This document shows, one piece after another, positions 45,480 through 55,649 of a stretch of DNA of 64,000 nt. A model generated the notes under the pieces. It saw nothing but the letters and a program-made list of their open reading frames with translations, was not told the DNA's origin and searched no databases. The stretch is from Berberis thunbergii (lineage: Eukaryota > Streptophyta > Magnoliopsida > Ranunculales > Berberidaceae). Position 1 is the stretch's first letter. Every line of letters starts with the position of its first letter. The DNA is taken from contig QNQO01000538.1 in the NCBI GenBank assembly GCA_003290165.1, positions 124,001-188,000 on the forward strand, written 5' to 3'. A program made the position numbers and the translations under genes.

Positions 45480-46560
45480 CCCTATTCCAATGCATATTGC
45501 CTTCAGAGGCAAGCCAAGTCTTGGGAACTATCGACAGCGGTATTTGTGGGAATCACCCAGGCGGGAGAACCCTCACCCACAAGGCTCTGACTCTAGGGTA
45601 TTATTGGCTAATCATGCAGCGAGATGCCAAAGATACCGTCCGCAAGTGCGACAAATGTCAGAGGTTCGCATCATATACTCATATGTCGGCCCAGCCACTG
45701 ACTCCAACGACTAGTCCATGGTCGTTCGCACAATAGGGAATGGACATCATCGGGTCACTCCCGGCATCAGCTGGTAAAAAATTCCTTCTAGTCACTGTCG
45801 ACTACTTCACCAAGTGGGTCGAGGCATAACCCCTATCCAAAATAGGGCATATCTAGATCGAAAAATTCATATGGGTCATCATCGTCTACAGATTTAGCAT
45901 CCCTAGAGTATTGATCAGTGACAACGGAACTCAATTCGAAGGTAGCAAGCTCAAAGAACTCTGCAAAAGTCTGGGAGTCAAGCACCACTTCTCTTCATCA
46001 GGACACCCCCAAGCCAATGGTCAAGCGAAAGTTACCAACCGGACGATCCTAGAGGCCATCAAGAGAAAACTCGATGCAACCAAAGAAAAATGGGTTCCAG
46101 AGCTACTAGGAATACTATGGGCGTCTCGAACGACTAAAAGAATCCTACCGAATAGACACCCTTCGCCCTAGCATTCAGGTCAAAAGCTATGGTTCTGGTA
46201 TAACTAGAGATGCCAACCTTCCGGACGAAAGAGTTCAGACTAGAAGGTGACGATGAGGCCTTACGCGTGGGACTAGACCTCCTCGATGAAAAAAGAGATC
46301 TAGCTTCCACCAAGATAGCCGCCTACCAACAAAGTATGATGCAGTATTATAATAAGAAGGTCAAGCCACACGAATTCATGGGGGGGATTGGGTACTCAGA
46401 AAAATCCAGCATAACACCAAAAAAGTCGCAGTGGGAAAACTAAATCCGAATTGGGAAAAACCTTACAGGGTTACCAAGGTCAATAGGCCAAGAACGTACT
46501 GGCTGAAAGACATAGATGACAACGAACTTAAACGACCATGGAATGCAGAACACTTCAAAA
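45480..46560 (+). pseudogene. Integrase remnant of the Tat element
   Basis: It has the zinc-binding part (CDKCQRFASYTHM near 45649-45687) and the catalytic core with GMDIIGSLP (after a stop, 45737-45763), VDYFTKWVEA (45799-45828), ISDNGTQFEGSK (45914-45949) and HHFSSSGHPQANGQAKVTNR (45982-46041). A C-terminal piece follows to about 46560. Stops at about 45734, 45829 and 46169 and frame changes disable it. Confidence 0.85.
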
Positions 46561-46639
46561 AATATTATTGATAAAATATTTTGCTTTTACTGAAACTTCC
46601 ACTGTCGTCTGTTACAACTCTCGACCAACCCGACTATGA

Positions 46640-47640
46640 CCAAACTTGAATATCTCCCCAAAGCCTAATCCATTCTACGCGAGTCGCGATGACTGAGGAA
46701 GTGGGAGTCTAGTTAGCGCCTGTCCACTGATGACGACCACTTGCTAAGGGATCATTGCTCTCAATACAGACAATGATTGCGAATTTACCAAGTAAGCTTA
46801 GTCAGTTTGGGACTGATGACGATGGTTTCTGGTGTCCAAAGCCTAATTCTCTCTGTGCGGGTCACGATGACTGAGGAAGTGAGATACTAGTCAGCGTTTG
46901 TCCGCTGATGACGATGACTTGCCAAGGGATCATTGCTCTTAATACATGCAATGATCGCCAAACTTACCAAGTAAGCTTAATCAATTTGCGACTGATGACG
47001 ACCTTAGTCAATTTGTGACTGATGACGACGATTTTTGGTGCTCAAAGCCTAATCCGCTCCGCCCGGCTCGCGACCGCTGTGGAAGTGGGGGTCTAGTCAG
47101 CGCTTGTTCACTGATGGCAATGACTCGCCAAGGGATCATTGCTCTCAATGCAGACAATGATCGCCGAACCTACTAGGTAGCTTAGTCAGTTTGCGACTGA
47201 TGACGACGACTTCTAGTACCCAAAGCCTAATTTGCTTCGCGCAGGTCGTAACGGCTGAGGAAGTGGGAGTCTAGTTAGCGCTTATCTGCTGATGATGAAA
47301 ACTCGCCAAGGGATCATTGTTATCAATATAGACAATGATGTGACCGGGTAAGCTTAGTTCGCGACTGATGACGACGACTTTTGGTGTCCAAAGTCTAATC
47401 CGCTCCACGCGGGTCGCGAAGGTTGAGGAAGTGGGAGTCTAGTCAGCGCTTGTCTGCTGATGACGATGACTAGCCAATGGATCATTGCTCTCAATACAGA
47501 CAATGATTGTCGAACTTATCAGGCAAGCTTAGTCAGTTCATGACTGAAGATGACAACTTCTGGTATGCCAAGCCTAGTCCGTTTTGCACTGGTCGCGATG
47601 GCCGGACAAATGGAAAAAGAAGTCAGCGCCAGTTCGCCAA
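46640..47640 (+). repeat. Tandem array of ~170-206 bp units, about five copies
   Basis: The anchor word CTGAGGAAGTG (or a one-base variant) recurs at 46693, 46871, 47077, 47255 and 47423, giving spacings of 178, 206, 178 and 168. Each unit also has AAGGGATCATTGCTCTCAAT, ACAATGAT and GACTGATGACGAC. A sixth decayed unit follows to about 47640. The array lies between integrase and the antisense ORF. Such 3' arrays are typical of Tat elements and can seed genomic satellites. Confidence 0.9.
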
Positions 47641-47852
47641 TACTGAAGACGGAAATCTGGTCAACCCCTGGCCAACAACGACTTCCGCTGGTTAACCCCT
47701 AATCTGTCACAAGATAGGCATTCCGCCTAGCAGCACAAAATCTACGGTCTACAAAACAACCAAAACAAATTCGACAATACAAGGAAAAACAACACTTTCA
47801 TTCAAAAAACATGTCTTTATAATATCGCCCAAGAAAGTACATTACAATCAAT

Positions 47853-50047
47853 CTAAGGAGAAGCGTCCTCATCATCTGCTAGCCTTGCAGTACCAGAGCC
47901 CTCCCCTCGATTGATCGGCCCAAAAGCAGCCCTGCTATAGCGGGCAAAGTCAAGATCGATATCGGGGTGCTCTCCTCTAATCAGTTCCAGAAGCTCCAGT
48001 CTGCCTCGAATGACCTCAGAAGATATCAACGGCCTCTTGCCTGACAATCATAGTCCACCGCGCCCAACAAGGCCTCATAGTATGAGCGCTCCTCTGCCTC
48101 TAGAGCACGGCAAAGTCCTCGTCAACCGCTGCCTTTCAATGACCCATTCTGCCTTCGCCCGCATCCTCTAGGCTTCCTGAGCTTCTCGTTCAGAAGACCA
48201 CCTGTCCACAGCCGCATCCAGGCACCCTAGTTCAGCCTTGGTCCGCTTTAGTTCATCACGGGTTGACTTCAAATCAAACTTAGTAGCCCTCAGCCGAGCC
48301 CTCACATTAGCAACTGCTGCATCGATAACGAGGGTCGTGGTCTCTTCACCCTCATGATTCGCGATAGGTCCAGAACCTTCTACCCGATAGAGAGCATCTG
48401 AATACGACATCTGCAAATCAGCGAAGGCCTTCTCCAAAGCAAGGACTCTCCCACGGGCTTCAGGGTGCAGCAAGATAGGACTCTGCGGCTCTAGGGCGCG
48501 AATAATAAGGGGAGAAGTTGCTCTGACAGAAGTCTGCCTCTTCCTCGGGACTACAACTAAAGGTACATTCGCCTCCAATTCAGCAAGCCTAGAAGGGCTT
48601 AGCGAGGCTAGGCTTTTCTTCCTCATACGATGAGCCACCACTCCCTCAATCGGTGAACCTAACACAAGGTGAGCACCATAAGAGCACCGCAGCAACCTGT
48701 TGCGTGCAACATTGTCTGGCATCGTGACCTCCTCAACAAAAACCAAAGGGAGCTCGAGAAACTTCCTCTCTATCCGTATCTTCTCTCGCTAAGAGATGGA
48801 ATAATGAACTTCTCTAAAATAAAGAAATGACCTCAGAACCCCATGTCACAGAAGGAGTGCATGAAGATATGCATGCACCAACGACCAAGGGACTCACTGT
48901 GGTCAAACTGAAAGTACCGAAACACTTTGTCACTCTCGAGCCTAAAGTAACCATAATCTTTCGAAGCCAAGAACCTTGCTTCTCCCAAGATTCGACATTG
49001 CTCGCCGTTAGTCGCAGACAAAAAGGACAAGTCAGCATAAAAATACCCCAGGAATCCAGTCGAGCGTAGGTCAAGCGATGAATCACTGACGAAGTCAAGC
49101 GAAGGCCAGCGTCATGAGCCCTCAGGAAAATTGTGAGCAGTATCTTGAACCCACTCGGTGTCATTTGAGCAAAAGGCATGCGAAAGTGGGTGAAGAAGTG
49201 CCCGACGTCATCCGACACCAGGAACTGGAGCTCGAACTCGAACATACCTCGGTGCAAGCCTATAAACCCCAATGTTTTAAAAAACGCTAGGCGGCGAGCA
49301 GGTGCCTAGCGCCGAGGGACCTAGGCGATTTTAGGTTTTGTATTATAACTTTAATAATTTACAAAAATTAAACATAATACCTTATCAATTACATCCAATT
49401 TAATGCCAAGATACATATGCAAAATTTAAAAACATGAAAAATTAACAATCATGAACAAAATTTATTAAAACTCAAATGACTGAAGTTGGCCATGATGGGT
49501 GTTTTATACAAAGTTGAATTGGTGGACAAATATCCAAACATACTCTTTACTTTTCTTCAAATTGCATGAATGACCTTAGTCATGTTTCATAAAATCTACA
49601 TTACTAAAATTGGTACTGGCAGATCTTTTGAAAATTCTATTAAGTAATCATCATTTGTTACATTCAGACATATACTGAATACAAAATAATTAAATTGTTT
49701 TTTTCCAAAAAATGGGAAAGAAAAATATAATAAGAACACAATCAGCCTTATTCAAAAAAAAAAATTCGCCCAGACTACCTAGACCCTACCCAGACTGCCC
49801 AGCCATTAATCTGGGAGTTTCTCTAATTTTTTAGAACACTGATAGACCCATGTGGGGGCATAATCGGACCTAAAACTCCAAACACAAGAACAATTTGCAA
49901 ATCTCCAGGGATATGATACAGACTACGGAGCCTGATCATCTCTGTTTCGTCAACCAAGCTACCATCAAAGAAATTCATGCAGGCAAGGGATAACGGATCC
50001 TTGGTAGAAAGCAGTTTAACGTTGTTAGCCATTGGGAAGGAAAACAA
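47853..50047 (-). pseudogene. Antisense ORF of the Tat element (gypsy-type transposase-like domain plus coiled coil)
   Basis: Opposite to gag-pol, a minus-strand ORF begins near 50045 and runs to 49842, is interrupted by the hAT MITE, resumes at 49269-48814, and continues as coiled-coil-like segments 48746-48168 and 48047-47853. The middle part (FFTHFRMPFAQMTPSGFKIL, LTIFLRAHDAG) resembles the 'putative gypsy type transposon' domain (PF04195) that Tat-lineage elements carry antisense between integrase and the 3' LTR. The later segment is Lys/Glu/Arg-rich with heptad-like spacing (RATKFDLKSTRDELKRTKAE). Frameshifts and stops lie between the pieces besides the MITE. Its function in the family is unknown. 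Confidence 0.75.
49270..49841. mobile_element. hAT-type MITE inserted in the antisense ORF, 572 bp
   Basis: The left end is CAATGTTTTAAAAAACGC; the right end reverse-complemented is CAGTGTTCTAAAAAATTAG. The 8 bp target duplication is ATAAACCC (49262-49269) / ATAGACCC (49842-49849). The left interior has CTAGGCGGCGAGCAGGTGCC and CCTAGGCG; the right has GCCCAGACTACCTAGACCC. Removing the element and one duplication rejoins the antisense ORF in frame, which independently supports these borders. Same family type as 33412-33664. Confidence 0.88.
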
Positions 50048-50279
50048 GTACTACGGTTCTAAAAGATAACGCAGATAGCAATGAAGAAATCTTACTCAGA
50101 GCAGTAAATATTTATAAGGGAGGCAAACCAAACTATCCCTCCTCGAGCAGTCACGTACCCATTAAATGTCATGCGTCACTCGAAACCAACGCTTCGAGTC
50201 CAATCATCACGACGGTACAATTATCTTTTCAAAGTGTCAGTGGACCGAATTAACACCCCACTAACTCGGGGAAAGTAGC

Positions 50280-50934
50280 TGATGATACATAAAAACAATC
50301 ACACCACGGAGCCGTACACGTGTCATGATGATCTCGATGAATCATGACCTCAAGCGTCTGCCCAACACTGATTCGCCCCAAGCGGTTCTAAGCCTGTCTA
50401 ACTACAGTCCGCCAGGCGGACCCGAAATCTCACAAGCCCAAACGTCTCACAGCTATCCTCAATACCCAAAAGACATCTTCAGGCAAGTATCTTGAGGATC
50501 AGCTTCAGACGGGCAACTACAATTGCTCTCTGCTTCCAACAAGGAAGCAAACACTAAATTATCTTTCACACAGGGAAACTCTCTTTTACGGATTGCTCTT
50601 GGATTGAAAACTATCTCCCGCGTACCTAGGAGCACGGAGCTAACAAGGAACTTCCCTCCTACAACACGATTTCTAATGAAGATCTCCTTCCTAAACTACG
50701 CCTACCATGGCCTGGTAGAACCAGAACTCATTGCATTATAAATAAGACATGTGGTTGGTGAGCCCATGTACTTTACAAATTTTCTGTTACAAATATTACA
50801 CCCTCCTCAAAGACCTGTCTAACTTTAGCATCAGAGTGTCATCGGGCACCCCACGGTGGTCTGTGGCTCACGTGCGTTACTTGTGTAGGTTAGCGAGATT
50901 AGGTCAAATCAAGGAGCGAAAAAAGACCGCATCA
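50280..50934 (+). repeat. 3' LTR of the Tat element
   Basis: It begins TGATGATACATAAAAACA and ends GACCGCATCA. A TATAAATA box lies near 50737-50744 (ATTATAAATAAGACATG). It is visibly diverged from the 5' LTR, with many substitutions and small indels, so the insertion is old. Confidence 0.85.
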
Positions 50935-51220
50935 AGTAGTATTACTTGTAGCACCATACTCTTCATGGTGATACATTATTGTATCACTTCATTTGTGAAA
51001 ATGTGTAAAATTGTTTAGTGGATGGTTACAGCTCAAAAGTGTTATTGTTTTGGGGGTTATTACAAAAATGTCAATTTGATGTAATGATTCTCTTTTGATT
51101 TTGGTAGCAATGCAAGAGGATCTATTTTCGGCAAATTGATCAGATCCTATCTCCCAAGCCCTGCAACAGTACTTTCTACACAGGAACTTTCGAGCAAGGA
51201 TATTGTATTTGTAGGGCTTG

Positions 51221-51353
51221 TCTAACGAGCGAGGAAACGGGCGAGGGAGGGGGGTGGAACCCTCCATCCCCCATTCACGCATCTCGAGGGAGATGGAGGG
51301 TTCCACCCCCCTCCCTCGCCCGTTTCCTTGCTCGTTTCCTCGCCAATTAGAAT
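51221..51353. mobile_element. GC-rich hairpin element, copy C (~133 bp)
   Basis: The left arm TCTAACGAGCGAGGAAACGG then GCGAGGGAGGGGGGTGGAAC and CCTCCATC is repeated in inverse orientation on the right: ATTCTAATTGGCGAGGAAAC, GAGCAAGGAAACGGGCGAGG then GAGGGGGGTGGAACCCTCCA. The centre is ACGCATCTCGAGGG. Family features shared with copies at 23074 and 30173 are terminal TCTA, the GCGAGGAAAC word and the CATCTCGAGGG centre (last shared with copy B). The right arm has one extra GCGAGGAAAC-type unit. It lies 135 bp right of the split MITE. Confidence 0.82.
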
Positions 51354-52790
51354 TCCCCATGTGCTAATATCATCAAATCTGTAAATGTGGTCTTCAAGTT
51401 AATGTTATAATCCATAATCCATGTAGTTATATTATTGCATTGTGTTGTGAACTGGGCTCACAAGAAGTGACGTAAGACCCCACGTTTAAAAGGCGATGCA
51501 CACGTGTACGGCTGATAGATGCCAAAGCTAGTAAGTTTAAAAGGCTAAGACCCACCAGAGAAAATCCAATCAAGTGAGTGAAAGTAGTGGTAGGCCCCCA
51601 TTTGAAGTTGAAATGCCCACTCAAAATTGGGTCTGAGATTGTATGGATCATGCAAGAGTTGTGTAGGGTCCATAAAAGGGGAGATGAAGGAATGATAGGT
51701 CAAGATCAATGTGAACTTGGAGCTTCAAATGTTGTGTTAATGGGTAAAAGGTAAAAGATGTAGAAGGGAAAAGAGAACACTGGTTGATGAGGAGAGAAGG
51801 AGAAATAATGCAAAAGGTGCAAAATGAGGTTTGATGTGAAAATGATTTTCATCCCAAGCTATCTCATGACCAAGATTCATCTTCCAACTCTCTAGATCGA
51901 TTAATGTTCTTACTTTTTTCTTTTTTCCAAATGAAAAATACAAGTTCAGACTTAATAGGACCAAGAACAAACATGAGTTTATCCATCACCTTAGTGTGCA
52001 ATGAATACAAGATGATCTCTCTATGATGAGAAAAGCATACGCACCAAAAGTCAGATCCAACATCAACCCCACTTGTTCAACTTCGAATAAAATCTTTTCT
52101 TCCATTGTCGACATACAACATTACTCCTCAAACATGGCATGCATTGCCCATACTCGCTCGCTCCCCTATTATAAAATACAAAACACTTTCAGAGAGAATA
52201 TACTCTCCAGGCTTGCATGTACAAGTGATTAATTTTCTATGCATTCATCCTTTTACACTTTAAACCTCTCTTTAGTAAGAACACACAAACATCTCAATTA
52301 CTTGTTTATGGTATTCGGATTTTTGCTTTCTCTTTTTACCATGTTTAATGTGGTTGGGATTCTTCAAAACCTTTGCCTTTCTCTTCTTACCATGTTGTGT
52401 ATTCTAAAAATAGCTCTCTCACTCTCTTTCTCTCCACATTAATGACTAGTAAGTGAAGTGAGAAAGGGATGTGATATCATGCATTGATTTGGGGTAGTGA
52501 GCCAACTTTTTCTCCAATTGATAGAGAAATCCTCCTTGTAGTTAGCTTTTGTGTGACTCCCAAACTTTATCATGAATATTAAAGTGAACCCAATAAGATC
52601 CCATTGTCTCCTCTGCCATGCTTTCTTTACCTCAGCATTCTTTCTCTCTAATCCCCCCAAAAAAGCCTTAGAACAAGACAACAAGAATTCAACAAACCAA
52701 CCACCAGGCTTTCTAATATTTTATGTACAAAATGACCTGTCTCTCATGTGTTTTCTACCTTATTATTGCTCCTCCCCATCAACCTCATCT
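51354..52790. other. Intergenic upstream region of MIR166
   Basis: No protein gene recognised. Pyrimidine-rich patches (TCTCTCACTCTCTTTCTCTC near 52415-52434) and AT-rich DNA are compatible with a promoter. Confidence 0.5.
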
Positions 52791-52799
52791 CATATATAT
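52791..52799 (+). promoter_or_regulatory. TATA box candidate for pri-miR166
   Basis: CATATATATC lies about 110 bp before the hairpin, so transcription could start near 52825. It is the best TATA-like site close upstream. Inference from position only. Confidence 0.4.
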
Positions 52800-52903
52800 C
52801 CTGCTCCTTTTGTTACTAGTTCAAACCAGCCTTGTGAGTTTGATTATTGAATCATTATGAGAGAGCTAGCTAGCTAGGTGTGTTGATGATGCATCATGAA
52901 GAA

Positions 52904-53056
52904 GGAAAGCTGGTGTTTGGAATGAGGTTTGATCCAAGATCCAATTCCAATATCACCTATATAAGGTTTTCTTTCCATAACATAGATACTGGGGTTTTCA
53001 ACATAAGTCCATGGATCGATCTCGGACCAGGCTTCATTCCTTACACCAAGCTTTCC
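52904..53056 (+). ncRNA. MIR166: MIR166 precursor hairpin
   Basis: The 3' arm contains TCGGACCAGGCTTCATTCC (53022-53040), identical to the first 19 bases of plant miR166; the 21-mer 53022-53042 ends in TT. The 5' arm carries GGAATGAGGTTTGATCCAAG (52919-52938), which pairs with it using three G:U pairs and two A:C mismatches, the layout of a miR166 duplex. The stem extends outward: GGAAAGC.TGGTGT (from 52904) pairs with ACACCAAGCTTTCC (53043-53056). Foldback length of 153 nt and the 3' arm location fit the family. miR166 directs cleavage of HD-ZIP III mRNAs (PHB, PHV, REV class) and so controls leaf polarity, meristem and vascular patterning; that is family knowledge. A splice donor CAG|GTAATA follows at 53062, so the primary transcript is probably spliced. 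No protein is encoded here. Confidence 0.93.
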
Positions 53057-53061
53057 AACAG

Positions 53062-54065
53062 GTAATATAGAGTTTTTCGGAAACCAAAGTAAGTACGTTT
53101 GTGCAAAAACCCATTTCTTTAATCTTGTCTTGATCATCTCCCAAATGAAATTGAACTATCCATTAATTAAGTTTTAGGAATATATGTGTTTGATAGCCCA
53201 TATAGATTATTTCTCTAGTTTTAGAATCGTGAACTAGGCTCTGTCACGTCTCACTTTTGTGTAGATAGTTAGTTGCACATATTAGTTTTGGTATATATGT
53301 TTATCAGACCTAGTTGAAGGAGTTACGTACTATCATATAGTCAAGTATTAGGGTTTGAAGTATAATTGGGTTTTATAGTCAACTTTTTGTTAGCAAATTG
53401 CTCAAATCGGTGAGCTAGACTTCATATTTCTTTTTCATGTGTATGAATCCTCTCCATGTTGTAACAAAAATTTGAGCCCCATTTCTGTGTTAACTTCAAG
53501 TGGAATCAGTATGTTTACAGTAACTGTATCCTTGGATTTCTCCTCGCTAATGAACTCACATTTTAGCAATTTACTTGCACCACAGGGAGGTTTGTAGACT
53601 ATCTAGACTAAAGTGTTGCTGAAACAGTTAGTTCTGTCATAAGATCTGTAGATTACAAAGTATGTTTTGAATCAATGGAGCAACAGCCAGCTAGCTATAA
53701 CTTCAAATCTGGATACTGTCAATACCATCGTAAACCCATTTTTTGGATCTTATTGTTTTCTTGAGAGAGTTTTAGCTAGGGATTGAATCAATCTAGGAGC
53801 TTATTATGCTTCTAGTTTTTATACTTTTAACTATTTGTGCTATATACATGGTTTACCTCCTTTTAGTACAGTTTTGCAAGACTAATTCAAAGCTGAAACA
53901 ATATTGTAAATATTTACACTATGCTTCCATTCTAAATGATGATATATAAACTGCATTTTGTATAAGCTATCTAGGGTGCTTAATTATATTATTTGATTAC
54001 TTGTGGCCAATTAATTAACAAGTGGGTGTCATAAATAATTGTGTTTGTTTGCAATTGAGTTGCAG
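53062..54065 (+). other. Candidate intron of pri-miR166
   Basis: A donor (CAACAG|GTAATA) sits six bases after the hairpin, and a good acceptor (TTGAGTTGCAG) ends at 54065. The 1004 bp between is AT-rich without coding features. Introns just downstream of the hairpin occur in plant MIR genes. The pairing of these sites is inferred. Confidence 0.4.
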
Positions 54066-55394
54066 TGGAAAATTCAAGCTCTACGTTGTTGTTTGTTGCC
54101 ACTCACAGAGTAGTTTTTACTATTCTAGCTCTTGTACGTATATATATATATATATACCTCTTGGCTCTTTATAGAAGATAGAAACGTATATCTGCCACTT
54201 ATTAGCATTATGTTATGTCAAGGTCCTGTAGTTATGTAACCATTTATGTCTTTTGAAAGCAAACACATGTGTCACTTATAGTCACTTACAAGTAGCCAAA
54301 TGAACGCATTTTTTGAGCTACTTATAGGTATCAATGGCATTATAAGTTATCCCCCTCCTCCTTCCCCCGCCCTCCTTTTAAGTGTCTACGAGTGATTTTC
54401 ACCTTACAAATAGTGCAAACAAACACCTCGAGTGTTGAAAATAGGAAAGATGGCTCCTTGAGCAAGTTTCTTTTTAATTGGTTTCTAGGTGAGATTTCAT
54501 TAACAACTAGGATTTTAGTTGAAGATCTTATTCTGCTAGTTTTGAAGAATGTTCTCTCTTCTATTCTTTTCTTTGTTTGGGTTTCTAGTACTTCTTAGAT
54601 TATGAAGCAATACGATTATTTGATAATTGTTCTAGTAATACGAAATATTTGTATTGGAGTCTGGTGACGCACCTTCGGCACATCACATTGAATTAGCTGT
54701 AACGTGCACAACACCAAGATGTCTATGATAGTTTATTTATTTGTTTTGTTACTAGAATGCCCATTAATAGTGTAAGAAAAAAAAGTTAAGAGTTGATTGT
54801 AATGAAACACGGTTCTTTGATTATTCTTATCAGAGGCATGGAAAATTTATTCATTTATTTTATAAAAGGCGAGCAGGGTTTTTATTGGATCACGTAACCA
54901 TTAAATGCCTTAAACAACTTTTGAACCCTAAACTTGCGCTACCATCTGCTATCAGTCTACCGGCTAATCTAGCTATCACCCATTGGCTAAGCCATCAAAA
55001 TTTAGTTTGGAATTGTTGAGCAACTTATTCCCTGTAGATCTCAAGGTGGGTTGTCGTGAAATTACAGTCTGTTAGCCTAATATCTACAAAATTCATCATG
55101 GCCATTTATACCAATGCGCCAACCACCTTTTTCAGGTTCTTATGATTGTTCCTTTAATTTCTTCAAGAAATTCATGATCAATTTTGGTGTTTTTACTTGT
55201 TTTTGTTTTAAAATTTTTATTTTACAATATTAATACCTCAAACTCTCAAAAGCATACATGGTTTACAAAGCTTTCCATGTGAAGCTCTGAACAACCCCAA
55301 TTAGAGTATATGGGGCATATCGTTCATAAGGAGGGATTTTCTGCTAATTTGACAAGGTGGAGGCCATGCTCAAATGGCCAAGGCATAACGCCAT
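54066..55394. other. Intergenic; short (TA)n microsatellite
   Basis: No gene recognised. A (TA)9 tract lies at 54139-54156. The region may include the 3' exon of pri-miR166. Confidence 0.5.
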
Positions 55395-55608
55395 TAGGGA
55401 TGGCAGTGAGGCGGAGTGGGGCGGATTCGGGCAAATCCATTTCCGCCTAGCCAAATATCACAGATTCCCGAATCCGCAACGAATATGTGACGGATACCAT
55501 TTGAATCCCCTGAAACGGCCCCGAAATCCGTTTCGACACATCCAAAATTGCCTTATTCGAGACGAGCGGGGAGAATATCCGTGAAAATTCGCCCCACTAC
55601 CATCCCTA
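55395..55608. mobile_element. hAT-type MITE, 214 bp
   Basis: It starts TAGGGATGGCAGTGAGGCGG and ends CGCCCCACTACCATCCCTA, an inverted repeat of about 20 bp of the TAGGG class. The interior is GC-rich (GGGGCGGATTCGGG). Flanking AACGCCAT / AACATAAT match at only 5 of 8 bases, so the target duplication is uncertain. Related in class to the element at 5957. Confidence 0.75.
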
Positions 55609-55649
55609 AACATAATGACACTATATATATTGGGGGATTTTATTTTCTA

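Larger units (their letters stand above)
41418..50934 (+). mobile_element. Ty3/gypsy LTR retrotransposon, Tat lineage, decayed (9.5 kb)
   Basis: Two LTRs of about 655 bp (41418-42072, 50280-50934) start TGATGATA and flank gag, protease, RT, RNase H, a second (archaeal-type) RNase H and integrase in plus orientation. The 3' part has a tandem repeat array and an antisense ORF. The dual RNase H, AIKAQALADFIVEF linker, 3' tandem repeats and antisense ORF are hallmarks of the Tat (Retand/Ogre-like) lineage. Flanking AATAG (41413-41417) and AGTAG (50935-50939) are a probable 5 bp target duplication with one change. Stops and frameshifts throughout, a gag region far shorter than usual and clearly diverged LTRs show an old, inactive copy. 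A hAT MITE (49270-49841) is inserted in it. Confidence 0.9.
41277..51086. mobile_element. Small TIR element (MITE, ~290 bp) split by an LTR retrotransposon
   Basis: The left half (41277-41412) and right half (50940-51086) are inverted repeats of each other: left CATTACACGAAATTGACATT then TTTATAACAATT and ACACTTTTGAGTTGTAA; right, reverse-complemented, CATTACATCAAATTGACATT then TTTGTAATAACC and ACACTTTTGAGCTGTAA. Both arms then share CACTAAACAATTT. ATT flanks both outer ends (41274-41276 and 51087-51089), a possible 3 bp target duplication. Without the inserted gypsy element the host MITE is about 290 bp. Superfamily not assigned. Confidence 0.7.

Noticed and set aside
52874..53137. Protein frames on both strands across the MIR166 hairpin
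   Set aside because: The region is explained by the microRNA foldback; the frames match no protein family.
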